Source: Megaleporinus macrocephalus
Taxonomy: Eukaryota > Chordata > Actinopteri > Characiformes > Anostomidae
Reading direction: 5' to 3'
DNA: 64,000 nt
Assembly (NCBI GenBank): GCA_021613375.1
Contig: CM038716.1
Span: 2,040,684 to 2,104,683, forward strand
The notes under the pieces were generated by a model. That model ran no database searches and was not told where the DNA came from. It saw only the letters and a list, made by a program, of their open reading frames with translations. Numbering within the stretch: position 1 is the first letter of the stretch; every line of letters begins with the position of its first letter. Position numbers and translations under genes: made by a program. This document shows positions 22,786-34,577 of this stretch, piece by piece.

Positions 22786-23492
22786 AGAAATGTTAAACTG
22801 TTGTTGTTAACTAGGACATGTGTACATGTGCTATTTTGTGCTGGGTTGAGGGGTAGCTGGAGCAGTGTTACTTTAACAGACAAGGAGATTTATATGGTTT
22901 GAAAAGACCTGCCTCTTATGCCTGCCATTCAGTTGACCCTGGCAGAGGTTCTCTTCTGCTGCTATGTTCAACAAAAGAGCATTTGCTTAAAGTACAGGTG
23001 GCTGTACAGCCTGGCTGGAGGATAACGAAAGTGATGATTGTTCAGTCTCATTGTCCCCGCGTTCTGTGGGACATGGCCAAGCCTCAAAGAGGACTGCAAC
23101 AAGTAGTGCATGCCCTCCAGCATGTTCGTTTACTGGGATGGTGATCGTTTGGAAATCAACTCGTGCCCCATGCACAGAACGAGGACTGTGCTTGGACTTT
23201 GTGAGGCCACTGATATGGCTGACCAATGAGCTGGCTCGTATGGCCATGATCACTCAGAAGACGTGGCCATGCAGAGTAGTCTTGTACGGGGCCTGATTGG
23301 GCCACTGGACTGGTATATATTTGTATATAAAATGTTAGTGTTGTTAGCTAATGGATGTGTACAAGTGTTGCATGGGCTATATTGCACTGGATTGTGGGGC
23401 AGTTGGAGTGGGTTTACTGGTGGTTCTCCTGCTATTCACGATAAAAGTGCATTTGCTTAACGTGCTGCATCTTCTTCTTTGCTGATGCCACA
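22786..23492. mobile_element. Possible LTR-derived locus with two related direct copies
   Basis: The segments 22787-22993 and 23328-23465 are homologous. Both run from AAATGTTA through a TTGTTA box, a TGTGTACA-like box and a GTAGCTGGAG or CAGTTGGAG box to GCATTTGCTTAA. The second copy continues to CGTGCTGCATCTTCTTC and ends near GATGCCACA (23492), which resembles a polyadenylation and U5-like LTR terminus. The segment between the copies has no retroviral-type frame. The two could be decayed LTRs, nested solo LTRs or a simple local duplication. Confidence 0.4.
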
Positions 23493-23685
23493 ATATAATT
23501 TTTTGCAATATCCTGTTGCAACAACAGTGACATTACTTAATGTGAGCAGCACTGTAATTTGGTTTCCTGTATTGAATATGCTAGAACTTTCTGTATAATA
23601 TATATTTTTCAATGATTCAAGTAATATGTGCTATAAAGCTATAATACAATATAGTGACTAATAAGCAACAAAACCGCTACACAAA

Positions 23686-23724
<39 letters not shown>

Positions 23725-26469
23725 AATGACTGATAGCAACATTCATATAGTTTTCATGATATGCACCCTTACGTGTCAATCAGCAGCCCTATCCCCTTTG
23801 GCTACTAACCCAGTAAGTGTGTCTCACATACATATTTACTTGAAAGGATTGCACAAAATAGGGATAGATGAAAAAAGCTCAGTGCTTGCTGCTCGTGCTT
23901 CTGTGAAACACAAAATCTGTTCATTATGCAGTGAGGCTTCTCTCAGTGTGAGTAAGACAAACTATACCACTCACAGTAAAGGTAAACTCTTTGAAAGCAC
24001 ACCTCTTAGATGTTTAACATTACCTTCCCAGTACAAACGTGTATCTATCCGCCTACAAACCTCTTTCTCCCAAGCACTGATAATGCAGCAGCTTCATTAA
24101 GCAAGCATCCTGCTGTGTGGAGACTGGTGCCAGCTTCTCTCCATTACTTAAATGGGTCATGTACTTCTGAGAGATGTGGCTCTGTGGGTGTCCTCCGAAG
24201 ATGCAGACATTATCTCTTTAAAAGCTTAGGGAAGAATGAATGATGTGTACAAAAGATACTTATTATGGCTGTGCTTTCAGAACGGTCCACTTCTAATAAT
24301 GTTTCACATGTCTATTTGTTGCTTGCTGAGAACTTCATGTGCATTATCTATTTATCCATTAATGGAGACTTATATAGTTTCCTACATTGTGTGTGAATTC
24401 TCTGATGAATGACCCAAGAGAAGAGATCCAAAATTACTTAGAAAAAGTATGATTGCTTAACTGCTTCCTTTAAAGGAAAATATTCATGATAAAGGTAAAG
24501 TATGGTTTTTCCTTCTCCTATAAAATAATCATTTTGGAGATTAAGTTTTGACAGAGGTGATATATAGCTATAACTGTACAATAGTACCACTAGCACTAGC
24601 ACCACAAGTATCAACTATTAGGTAGCCAAAAATGGTAGAATTGTGCAATGCTAATTAAACAGAAAAGTGATTGGTGTAGATCAACATGTTTCAGCTCTGG
24701 ATGATGTAAACTACACACTACAGCTCTCAAAATCAAACATCTCACACAGAATTTAACCAAACTGCCTCTGGCTGTATGCGCTACTGTGCACTTGTGTTAT
24801 CAGTCAGGTGTTATAAGGATGCTTGTTTGATCAAGCTAAAGGATAGCAGTTAGCAGGATGCATCTATACACTAGCAAGCCTTTTAGAACAGAATATAGCC
24901 CTTGAATTGAAAATGTTTTCAAGACACTATCTGCTTTAAGGAAGTACTCCTGATTTTTTGCTTGAATTGGTAGATAGCAAGTGATATCCTTAGGCATCTG
25001 CCAACCAGTACACCACATTATTTAACACACACAGCATTTAAAATGTTCAGTGATTGGTCATTTGGCATGACAAATATGGTTGGTAACTCTGAAAACCTCT
25101 AAGGTGTGGCATGGATTTCAGCACAGTCCTTCACAGCTTGCAGTGGAATTGGTTTAATATCATGTAATATTTGCACACAATAACTCCAATAAGAAGGCAT
25201 ATGGAAAAGCGAATGTAGAATACTGGTGTATTCCTTTATGTTTCTTTAAGGAATTATATATTGTCAAGTTTGTATGGGAGTGATCTCAGGTCTGATCTTG
25301 TAATAAAACTGCCTTACATGTTTTCATGGTTTCCTGCTCGAACACCCAGTTCACCTCAGAAATGGCTGGTTAATTTTTTGTTTGTTAGCTGCATCAGGTT
25401 TATGGAAGTGGAGAAACTTTGAAATGTGCAGAGCACTCACTCCAAGACCAGGATTTATAGCCAACTCTATGGAGTTGTTCTTAAGAACCCTTTTGGCACC
25501 TTTATTGCTGACCAAAGTGTTACTAAATATTTATCCTTGCATTTTCTTGTACAGAAAGCCTACAGTTATTCAGAATGACCAAATGTGTTTGTCCAGTAAA
25601 TGGTGTCCAGGTTAGGAAAAATAACAGAAACAAATGACATCTGAACGTACAGTTTTTTCTGCCTTCCACATTTTTTCGTCTCCCCAGTCAATGTGTGATC
25701 TTATGAAAGAAAACAGATGAAACACACTCTGCGCCTCGTCATTCCTACAGTTCGGCAGCTTTTAAGTATTTCCCCTGTTTATAGGCCTCCTTTGTCTACC
25801 TACAGAGGACACGGTGGCTTCTTCTCTTTCTCCAATGACCTAGATTCAAGAAAGACACTCGTCTTTGCACTGCTTGCATCCTTTGAGAACAGAAACAGCC
25901 ACTCCAAGTGTATTTACACATGATTTATTTATCTCATGGAAAATGACCTTGAAAGCCAAATATAGCATGCTTCAAAGAACTGTCTGAGAATTGCACATAG
26001 TGCTAAATTTAAACAGAAGACCAGTTGTTAGAGATTTCACTGTTGAATACCCTTGAAGTAGGTTTAGTGTAGTTGAGTCTCAGTTCCAAAACCATGTTCC
26101 ATAATTCTTGCTTTTCATGACTGGCAACCTTGAACATGGCATAAATAAATTCTGCTCAGTTCTCAACCTTTCCACGGACATCTATGTTCAGCTGCTAAGA
26201 TAAAAAACAAATATCTCACAAAACTTGAAAAAAAAAAAACAAATAAAAGTAGCGTCAAATTAAAGTCTGAAACAAAAAACATGCCTATTTTATCAGTCTG
26301 CACTAACACTAAGACTAAAATCCTGAAACTCCTTTTAATCAATGAATTCAGCCACTTTATTCATTGCTAAGACAGATTGTCGACTGTCATAACTCACAAG
26401 TCAAAATTTTAATAATTCAGTAATCTATTTCGTAATCTACACAATTGTGCCAATTTCTCAGTGGCAATT
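23493..26469. other. Unassigned sequence
   Basis: Apart from the AAAT microsatellite at 23683-23725, no gene or repeat was recognised. The 124-residue frame at 23726-24100 has no domain and directly follows the microsatellite. Confidence 0.4.
23683..23725. repeat. (AAAT)n microsatellite
   Basis: About ten AAAT units without interruption. Confidence 0.95.
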
Positions 26470-26700
26470 GTACTGGGCTGAGGAGCAGAGGAACTTAGTC
26501 CTCTGGAGTGATGGGACATTGAATTAGGATGGATTGAAGTGGCTCTAGAACCAATTCCATAGTTGAGTCACATTATCACTTCCTACTTTTGACGGCGGCA
26601 GCGAGTAGGTGGCAGCGTTATGGTCTGGGGAATGTTTTCATGACATTCTCTGGGCCTCATCCATGGGGAATGTGGGCCTCATCCACTGCAGTCAGCATGG
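26470..26700 (+). pseudogene. Tc1/mariner transposase fragment
   Basis: The blocks GTCCTCTGGAGTGATGGGAC (giving VLWSDG, where the family has VLWSDE around the first catalytic Asp) and GTGGCAGCGTTATGGTCTGG (giving GGSVMVWGMFS) are diagnostic of the central Tc1 transposase. LGLIH follows. The frame has stops and the second and third catalytic segments are absent, so it is non-functional. Confidence 0.6.
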
Positions 26701-26781
26701 CTCCAGAAACATGTAACAACCTACCCGGACCATATTGAGTCACTGCCAGCCTGCCTAGCTGCTGTCTGTGCTATTTACTCT

Positions 26782-26783
<2 letters not shown>

Positions 26784-26865
<82 letters not shown>
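26784..26865. repeat. (AT)n microsatellite
   Basis: An uninterrupted AT dinucleotide run of about 82 bp. Confidence 0.97.
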
Positions 26866-26867
<2 letters not shown>

Positions 26868-28510
26868 TGTGGTGCCAAGGAATAACCACTCAATTGAAAT
26901 CACTGCTTTGAAAGTGATTGTTCTGTGGCTCCATTTTTGGTGTGTAGCCTAGCAAGCAACACCTGCTCTTTACTACCCCAATCACCCACAGCTTTACCTA
27001 ATTTATGCAATGGGACCACAAAACCACATCTCCTGCTATTTTCCATCATCACAAGCTGAATAATAAACACTTCTGAATGCATCTAGTGAAGCCCTCTTAT
27101 TCTTTTGGCAGATGCATTATCTCTTTGCAACTTAAAATTATGTCTTGAAATATGCAACATTTTGGGCAAAACAGAATAAGTCTGAATCTCAGATGGCTCC
27201 CTACCCCCTGTGTGGTGCTTGGTCTTTCTTTATACGGGCTCCAAATTTTTTTATTGGTTGTTTACTTTAAAGTAACCAAGTCAGCATTTGCTGCAACTTA
27301 AAGTGGTGTTGTAAAACTAAAGCATAGCAAGCTAAAATCACAAACCTCATTATCACCACAGTAAGAATTTGCAAACACTGGCAGCAGCATATTTTGACAA
27401 TGCCTTTAGTGTTTAGCTTTTCCTGAGTGTTTTGCCAGTACACGATGTGAAGCTATAAAGCGTTTGGCTAGACGATGCCTGCATTTAAGAAACCCATTAA
27501 GTGAGAATTTTTTAGATGCTGCCCAGTGGAAAACAAATGAATGACCAGACCTGTCCCTTTCTATTAAGATTTTACATTTGTACTCTTCACTTTTTTATTG
27601 CACTCCTTGCAAGGGTTAATATTAAATATCGAGAGCAATCAAAGTCTGAACACCCCTTTTTTTCCAAAGGTCAGTGTTATAAATAATGCAAGAAGCAGAA
27701 GAGGCTGACGTTCTTGAAAGTGCTTTCAGGACTCCAGCTGTGCTGGTCACTAACTTACAAATAATGGCTCCCTCAGAGAGTCAAGCCCAAACCAGGGGTC
27801 AGTGTCAGTGTTTCTAGAAACGCAAGACTGATTTCCCGTTTTTTTTAAGTCCTCTAACTTTTCAAGATGTCTCACAGCATAACACAAAACTTAGAACAAA
27901 ATGTGTCGCAGGAAAAAGACGTCAAGCCTGACACACGCCATAAGTGTACAGCAGCTCCAGCCACAGAAAGTGTGAAGTGTGTTGATAGAGTCAGGTGAAC
28001 TGGACCTTAAAAAGCTTCACCGTAAGCTAGCCCAGGGCAACGCACTCTTGTCAGCTGAGGTACAGAAAACATATTGGATGGCAGCTAACTTAATGGGTAG
28101 GTTCTCCTCCCTGGGGTGCAGCTTAAGCTCTCAGTGGGAGCTGGTGTTTTTGCTGGACTGCCTAGAGGGAAAGGCTAGAAAAGGCATTTTCGCTTACTGA
28201 CTGACTGACTGATGAACTTCATTTAAAAGCGCATGCGCAAGAACTTGCCACAAAGCTACAGAGTCGAGAAGCAATCTTATGTTGACTAAAGTTGCTTGCA
28301 ATCTTATTGTAAATGAAACTAGGACAAAAACATATGATCTTAGGTTTGTCTAACTCTAACTAAGGTGTCTTGGTGCAAAATCCCTGACCGCTTGTCAAAA
28401 GTAACCTTCCTTAGCTTGAAGGTTGCCTTATTTAATATCGAGAGCAATCAAAAATAATTCATATTAGCTTGATGGAAAACTCTTGATGTAAACACTGCTA
28501 AAGCACCTAT
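26866..28510. other. Unassigned sequence
   Basis: An open frame at 27979-28200 encodes LSAEVQKTYWMAANLMGRF and similar. It has the look of coding sequence but no domain I can name, and it stops at a short ACTG tandem (28196-28212). No other feature was seen. Confidence 0.35.
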
Positions 28511-30190
28511 TAGGGCTGAGCGATAAAATGCTAATGATAATTATCGTGAAATAGCGCTTCCTCAATATAACTATAAGATGTCATAGATAGAAAGACGATA
28601 GAATTAAGTTCCGTCCATGTTTTGAGAGACAACACGAATAGCCAATGAGAATGAGAAAAGCGCTGTCCCAAACCAATCACGTGGCTGAACTTAAATTCCA
28701 CCCATTTTATGTTTGGTTGAAGCACTCATCGCAGAGTGTAGGCGTAGCGGCAGCTTAACCCAGCTGCTAGTAATCTGGTTACTGCAGACGTCACAGTCGA
28801 GCAGAGAGAACAAAATAAGAGAAAATGACGACAGAAAATGTTACTACTACTGAAAGAAACATGTTACATGTGTTAATAATCTTAAAATAATCTGCTAAAA
28901 TAAGAACAACAAGTAAACAGTAAATTCATGCTTTCGGTAGGCATGGCTGTCTTTGCAACGCATCGACGCACGTTATGCTATTTGACATAATTTCGTAATC
29001 AATAAATATAAATATGTATATTGTAGGAGTTCGAATGAGAACGCTGAGGCAAAGTTGACTTTATAATCAAAAATCCCGAGGAGGGAAACTTTATTTTCTA
29101 CCGAAAACAGAATCGCTAAACCAGCTCACCATTTGAGTAGACAGAGAATCGACACACCGCTGTGAGTGAACATAAAGTTCTTCCCTCAGCCCGATCCTAA
29201 AGGGCCAGCAACAGCCTGCTTAACACAGTGTGTGTGAATACTGTTCATACGCTCATACTGTTCTTATACTGCCCCATATATATAGTCAATTTCTTGTTGA
29301 CTGAACAATAAAATGTAATTTCCGAGTTGCATCTGTTTGTTTGTATGAAATGATATAAATGTTAGCTAGCAGTAGCTGGCTATGAAGTTTCGGCTATTCA
29401 TTAAGACTCTATGAACGCTCTATGAAATTTACTATTCACTAAATGTTTAGCTAATAGGAACTATACAAAACAGAAATGTTGCTGAAATTTCCTATAAATT
29501 TCACCAAACGTACTTGGTTTTGTAGTTTGTTATGTCTGTCTTTTCTCTCGTCATTTGACGGTAAATTATAAAAAAATGTATTAAAAAAATGGCTCTTTGG
29601 TAAGAATAGAGTGAGGTGAATCATACTTGCGAGTTAAGGCCAAATGTCACTGCCCTGTTACAATGATGTCGGAAACTGAAAAAAACTCGAATTTACCCGC
29701 TCATAAATCGAGCTTAAATGACAGCTGGTAATCATAGTGGAAAAATAACCTGGGCTTCTATAAGAACTATATGCAAATAGAACACGGATATATAAACTCT
29801 CCACATAAACAGTGGAAGAAAACACTACTACAATACTATTTGTGGTTTGTATTGATTCTCAAGAATCAATGTGTCAGAGTGTCAGTTTTAAATAATAGTT
29901 TACATGCAAAGATTGATTGTAGTTAGTCGTTCCTTTTGTGTTATACACATAAGCATAGTATAGCAGAGCTACAATACATTTTCAATCATTAGACTCTTTT
30001 ACTTCAACATAAACATGCAGCATAAGGATGCATCGCTAACGATAGCATTAGCCAAACTATGCACTTTGTGGTGTGTTTTTTATAAGTTGAGTTTCCTTGA
30101 ATTTCCTTTACGGCATTGCAATATATCGCCTTGCTTGCAATATTGCTCTGTAACCTCTGTATGTATATGTATCGTATCGCCAGGTTCTTG
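28511..30190. mobile_element. Probable decayed hAT-like element with GGGCTGAGCGATA end
   Basis: The left side starts TAGGGCTGAGCGATAAAATG followed by an ATAATTATCGTG box. The right side contains GCAATATATCGCC and TGTATCGTATCGCCAGG. This pairing of ATCG-rich ends is familiar from a large group of fish repeats usually assigned to hAT. No transposase is readable. The interior around 29025-29330 (GAGTTCGAATGAGAACG through AATAAAATG) looks like a separate, possibly LTR-derived insertion. Clean target duplications were not found, so the boundaries are approximate. Confidence 0.45.
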
Positions 30191-30698
30191 CTTATAGAAA
30201 AAAAGCAGTAAATCAGCTAAATAACTGTATTTTTGATCCCCTCAGAATATCGTACATTCTCAGTTGTCTTTTCTGTGGCTGATGCAGTTTACTGCTCCTT
30301 CACTGTTGTTTTATTTTGTGAAGCGTGCTGCTTTCTGTCTATATCTCAGTATTTTCTACAAAGTGGGTTAAATGTCAAAAAAAAACACATAAAAGACACA
30401 TATCACATATCAGATCAGTCTGTGATCAAAATACAAATGCACAGTTTCCATCTCTGTTTACAAACAAACAGCTACATACATTGTCAACATGTCAATAAAA
30501 AATAATACAAAATAAATAGACTGTATTATAGACTGTAAATAAAAATAGGCCTACCTCTGACAACATTCTGACAAACAGTCACATACTGATTAAAACAAGT
30601 ACAGGTTTTCCACTTCTAATTAAGCCAAATACATTGCTCTGCTTACTCAGATTTTTACAGGCCTACATTTACCATTTGTTATTGAGTTAGACTGTTGT

Positions 30699-31229
30699 TT
30701 ACCAGACAGAATATTTCTTCCTATATAGTCCTGTATATCTCTTACAAATTTTGTGCAATGAAAAAATTGCATTAACGACCTCTGGCTTCAGAGATGTTGT
30801 GTGGTACGTTGTTCCACACCATGCGTAAATGAAGCTTGCAACATGCATTGTTTCAGGGACGAAAGGCTGTGAAGGCTTTGCGGCTAGGGTTGCTACAACA
30901 TGAAGCTTATTCATACTGCAGCTTATGGCACTGCTGGAGATGGTGGAAGAGATTTGAAGTGCTTCCACTTTAGGATGCAACCTGTTTATGGCACTCTCTA
31001 CAGGTGACATGGTTCTGCTGATCGTGTAATCTTTTAAATCTGAACCATTTTCAAACAACTGAACAGTTTTTTTTTTTCTTTGGCGGTGTGGATCTGTGCT
31101 GGGTGAACTTGAGAAAGTGGGGGCGGATTTGTGCGCAGAGGGAAGGTGGGGGCTGGGTTGCGCGGAGAGTGTGAGAGGAGAGGAATAAAAACACTGGAAC
31201 AGCTTACGGAAGGTTATGTATTTTAACAT
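30699..31229 (-). other. Unrecognised 176-codon open frame
   Basis: The longest open frame outside the LINEs. Its N-terminal half is Ser/Pro-rich (PSPHLPSAHKSAPTFSSSPS) with a basic RQRKKK cluster. The C-terminal half is mixed, with Cys/His residues that form no clear zinc finger. I do not recognise a family. The coding strand has a lysine homopolymer-prone run at 31069-31079, and there is no strong start context. It could be a fragment of a transposon protein, perhaps linked to the neighbouring element at 28511-30190, or a chance frame. Confidence 0.2.
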
Positions 31230-31902
31230 AGCCTCAAACTATATTAATATACATGGTATCATCCTATATCTCATTTCAAAATATATTTACAAACTTATTA
31301 CATGAATTTGAATGCAGGAATAGCCTGGAAGGAATCTACTTACTATGTAATTTATTAACTATGTAATGTCATTTCTGCTGTCATTAAATGGCTTCACTAA
31401 CATCCTGGCACCTCTCCTACATCACAGAGGGTCTGGGTCTAAGGGGTGTGGTGCCGTACAGACATCAGTGTGCTTGTAGCAATGCAGATAAATCTCAACA
31501 GCAATTACATATGTACATGACTACAGCACTAACACAAAGATGTATCTGCTGGTTGCCTACAAATGCATTTTAACATATTGTATTTTGTGGCTATATCTTT
31601 ATTCATTTGAAGTCTCAAATTGCTTCCCTTTGCATCATGGCCCCAAGAGGCATATTTCTTTCATATTACTTACATTGTTTAAGCCCAGTTTTCTTCTTTG
31701 CATGTTTAGTACAAAACTGTTTGCTACTTAAATCTGGAAATTGCCTTTGCTTTGATTGGCTATTCTGTTTTGAACCTCATTTAAAAAAAACATATTGGGG
31801 CTGAATGGGTGTGGCTAAACTGGTATAGGCTGAATTGGAAAATATATGGCAATGTAATAGTTTGAAATCAATGTAGACCTTCTTTGCAGTTTGGTTTTAA
31901 TA
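31230..31902. other. Unassigned sequence
   Basis: Only short overlapping open frames are present; no repeat was recognised. Confidence 0.45.
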
Positions 31903-32102
31903 CATCGTCACTGTCCAATGAAAAACATGTATCTCCATTTTTTTAACACACCAAAAGTCGTTTACATCATGTGAAAATTTCATGACGAATGGACCAATAG
32001 AAATACCCCAAAAATTCTGGTTCCACTGACTTATGGTATGGTTTTAGTCTCTCCTGTAAAGTTGCAATTTTGAAAATACTTGTTTTTCATTGGACAGTGA
32101 TG
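31903..32102. mobile_element. 200-bp MITE with 30-bp terminal inverted repeats
   Basis: The left end CATCGTCACTGTCCAATGAA and the inverse of the right end CATCATCACTGTCCAATGAA match for about 30 bp with few mismatches. The element is flanked by ATA on both sides (31900-31902 and 32103-32105), a possible 3-bp target duplication. It has no coding capacity. Pieces of the same family occur at 54295-54365 and 61390-61460. A 3-bp duplication would fit PIF/Harbinger, but the class is not certain. Confidence 0.7.
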
Positions 32103-32974
32103 ATATGGACTGTGTGAAATGGCAACTGAAACTAAATAAAATGAAAATTTCTACAAATTGGACTCTTTAAAATGCAAGCTTTCCAAAAGTTATGCTATAG
32201 TCTAGCTGGACTGAATTACTAGACCACTACATCATTACAGGCAATATACAGACAATTGAGCAATGCAGTCTACATTTTGATAGTTTTCTATAAGATAGCA
32301 AAGTATCTTTATGGTCAGTGATCACCCATAATACTCTGTACAAATATCTGCAGAGAGGAAAGTCCAAATAAAAAACAACTGACTACTACACATTGCTTTA
32401 TAAGATCAGTGTGGTGACGCACTGTATGTTTCATTTCTTTAGTAGTGTAGCTGTTTTAGAAGGTGTAAATGACATGTACCTGCCTTCTAATGGGTTTTAA
32501 GGACATGTGCCTAAGATCCGAGCCTGTAGGGAGGATAATTTTAAACAGCTGTTTTGACTTGCAGCAGGAAATTACTAATGACACTCGCAAAAAAAAAATA
32601 ATTTCAGTCATGTTAATGTGACTGTGTTTTTCTGAACATTCACCTTTTCTCTTGCCACTGTAAATGCAAAACCTGATACTCCGAAAGAGTAAATGATCCC
32701 CATTCTCAGATATAAACACACAAACAAAAAATTCTTTCTACAGTGTCGGGCTGTGTAGGATCATGCACTGCTGTCATTAGTAAACTATAGCCTCATATCC
32801 ATCATGCCATTGTGGATTTAGAAAAGACATAGCTTGGCAAATTGCTATTGTCTTTTGGGGGGTCAACACAGTTCCTTCTGGACAGGAACAAAAAATGAAC
32901 AATTACTTTAACTTTAGGTTGTCATGCTTAACAGAAACATTTCATTCTAGACCTGTTTCTTAAACAACTTAGAT

Positions 32975-33158
32975 TAGTGTTCCTCAACCCTCGTCCTGGA
33001 GGCCCACTGCTGGTTTACTTTTTAGTGTTTTTTCCATTTTCCCCACAACAAATTCACTCATTAAAAGCCCATTACTGAGATAAAGTGGGCGTATTAAATC
33101 AAGAAAGCACTAAAATGTTAGGGGCAGTGGGCCCCCAGGACCAGCTTGGGAAACACTG
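32975..33158. mobile_element. 184-bp hAT-type MITE with perfect 8-bp target duplication
   Basis: The left end is TAGTGTTCCTCAACCCTCGT. The right end, read inversely, is CAGTGTTTCCCAAGCTGGTC. Both continue to a GTCCTGG-GGCCCACTG block, giving imperfect inverted repeats of about 35 bp. ACTTAGAT occurs on both sides (32967-32974 and 33159-33166). CAGTG ends plus an 8-bp duplication are the hAT signature. It is non-coding. Confidence 0.85.
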
Positions 33159-33239
33159 ACTTAGATAAACTGATTCTAGATTCTGTATAAGGCCCACACT
33201 GAGCAGATCAGTTCAAACATTCTTCCAGGAAAAACAAAA

Positions 33240-33720
33240 ACATTCAGTATGTGCTACAGCATCTATTAGCATCTATTCAGCATCTATCATGAATGAATCA
33301 GTATATACCATGAATGAGGCAATATTTACTATGAATGAGTTGGTGTCTACCAGGCATGATTTTTTATACAGTATATAGATTATTCAGTATTTATTTTTAT
33401 CAATTCAGAATCTACCATAAATTATTTAATTTTCACTATGAATCATTCAATATCTTTTATACATTTTTCATGCATCAATTATTACTTATCTACTATGAAA
33501 TATTCAGTATCTAAAATAAATGATTAGCTATGTATTATAAATTATCCAGGGAATGCTGTTGATAAAGTATAGCTTTGTGTTATGAATATGCAGTAACGGA
33601 TATGAATTATTATTATTACTGAGAATAAGTACATAAATATTCAGTCAGTACTAAGTAATAATTAATTATTTTGCTTTTCTTATGAATTATTCAGTAACTA
33701 TTACTAATTATTCACTTTTT
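33240..33720. repeat. Degenerate tandem repeat based on ATTCAGTATCTACTATGAAT
   Basis: Variants of TATTCAGTATCTACTATGAA recur roughly every 25-40 bp with heavy divergence and variable spacing. Related wording occurs at 42690-42770 and 44300-44470. It appears to be an old, low-order satellite. Confidence 0.55.
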
Positions 33721-33726
33721 ACTTAG

Positions 33727-33966
33727 TTACTCACTCTGACGCTGCTTGGTTGTCTCTGCACTGTCATCCAGCAGAGTTGTCAGTAGGTGTTTTGATTGTT
33801 CGTCCATCTCTCCAGTGAAGGTGTCCTGTATTGGAGGTCCAGCGCTCTTGAGTGTCTCAGCCTCATCGTCCACAATCACTGCTTGCTGGTTGGTGTTCTT
33901 CTCTTCTCTTCTTCTTCTTCTTCTTCTTCTTCGTTCTAGTTCTTTCTTCCATTTTCTCAAACTCAA
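33727..33966 (-). CDS. Possible exon: Arg-rich, then acidic open frame
   Basis: The 79-residue open frame starts KWKKELE, runs through nine consecutive Arg residues and continues with a varied hydrophilic segment (VIVDDEAETLKSAGPPIQDT). It ends at CAGA followed by GTGAGT, a strong consensus splice donor at the 3' edge. The varied composition after the Arg run resembles real coding sequence. However, the Arg run arises from a CTT microsatellite (33907-33932), and I recognise no family. It could be a host exon, an exon of a dead gene, or chance. Confidence 0.25.
   Translation of the reverse strand: MSLRKWKKELERRRRRRRRREEKNTNQQAVIVDDEAETLKSAGPPIQDTFTGEMDEQSKHLLTTLLDDSAETTKQRQSE
33907..33932. 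repeat. (CTT)n microsatellite
   Basis: A short CTT triplet run inside a wider pyrimidine-rich tract (33890-34010). Confidence 0.9.
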
Positions 33967-34577
33967 TTTTTTTTCTTTTCTTTTTTTCTCCTCTCAATCT
34001 GCTCCCTTTCTTTACTCAGTTATTCATACTTTCCATCCCAGTCTGTGTCCGAGTCTCCACAGCACCACAACCAGATGCAGCTCATTGAAGCAGCTGTTCT
34101 CTTGGCCGTCGTAACACAGACTAAACCGGCAGCACGCAGGGAATTTAGACACATCTTCACCTTTATGGCGTCATAATGTGTAGCAATTAGTCCTTTATGT
34201 TGTCAGAGCTGAAGAGTCCACCAACATTCTATGACGCTCACTGCTGATAAATAAAGAAGTTGCAGTCCTTTATGTCCTTCATGTAGTACAGTGAAGCTAC
34301 TGTTTAGTTTCACTCTTCCCCCAACATTGAACAGATAATATGAGTCAGAAACAGATTCTGCTTGTTAATAACTTTTAAGATAAAGAGCTGCAACTCACAC
34401 TTTTATCAGCCTTACAGTAAAAATCTGAAATAATACTATTTTTGTACTTTTGTATATACAGTTTAGTCAGTTCCATATTGTACAGATAAACGTAGGAGAC
34501 GTATAAAAAAGTGAAGACAGTGATGAGAACTGTATAAAATGGAATAAACAATATTTTTATGAAATAAGTCACTAGGA
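33967..34577. other. Unassigned sequence
   Basis: A pyrimidine-rich tract followed by ordinary AT-rich sequence. No gene was recognised. Confidence 0.4.

Noticed and set aside
23069..23492. A complete LTR with TGTGG...CCACA ends
   Set aside because: The ends form an inverted repeat, but the flanks (CGTTC and ATATA) show no target duplication, and the left boundary is not supported by the second copy.
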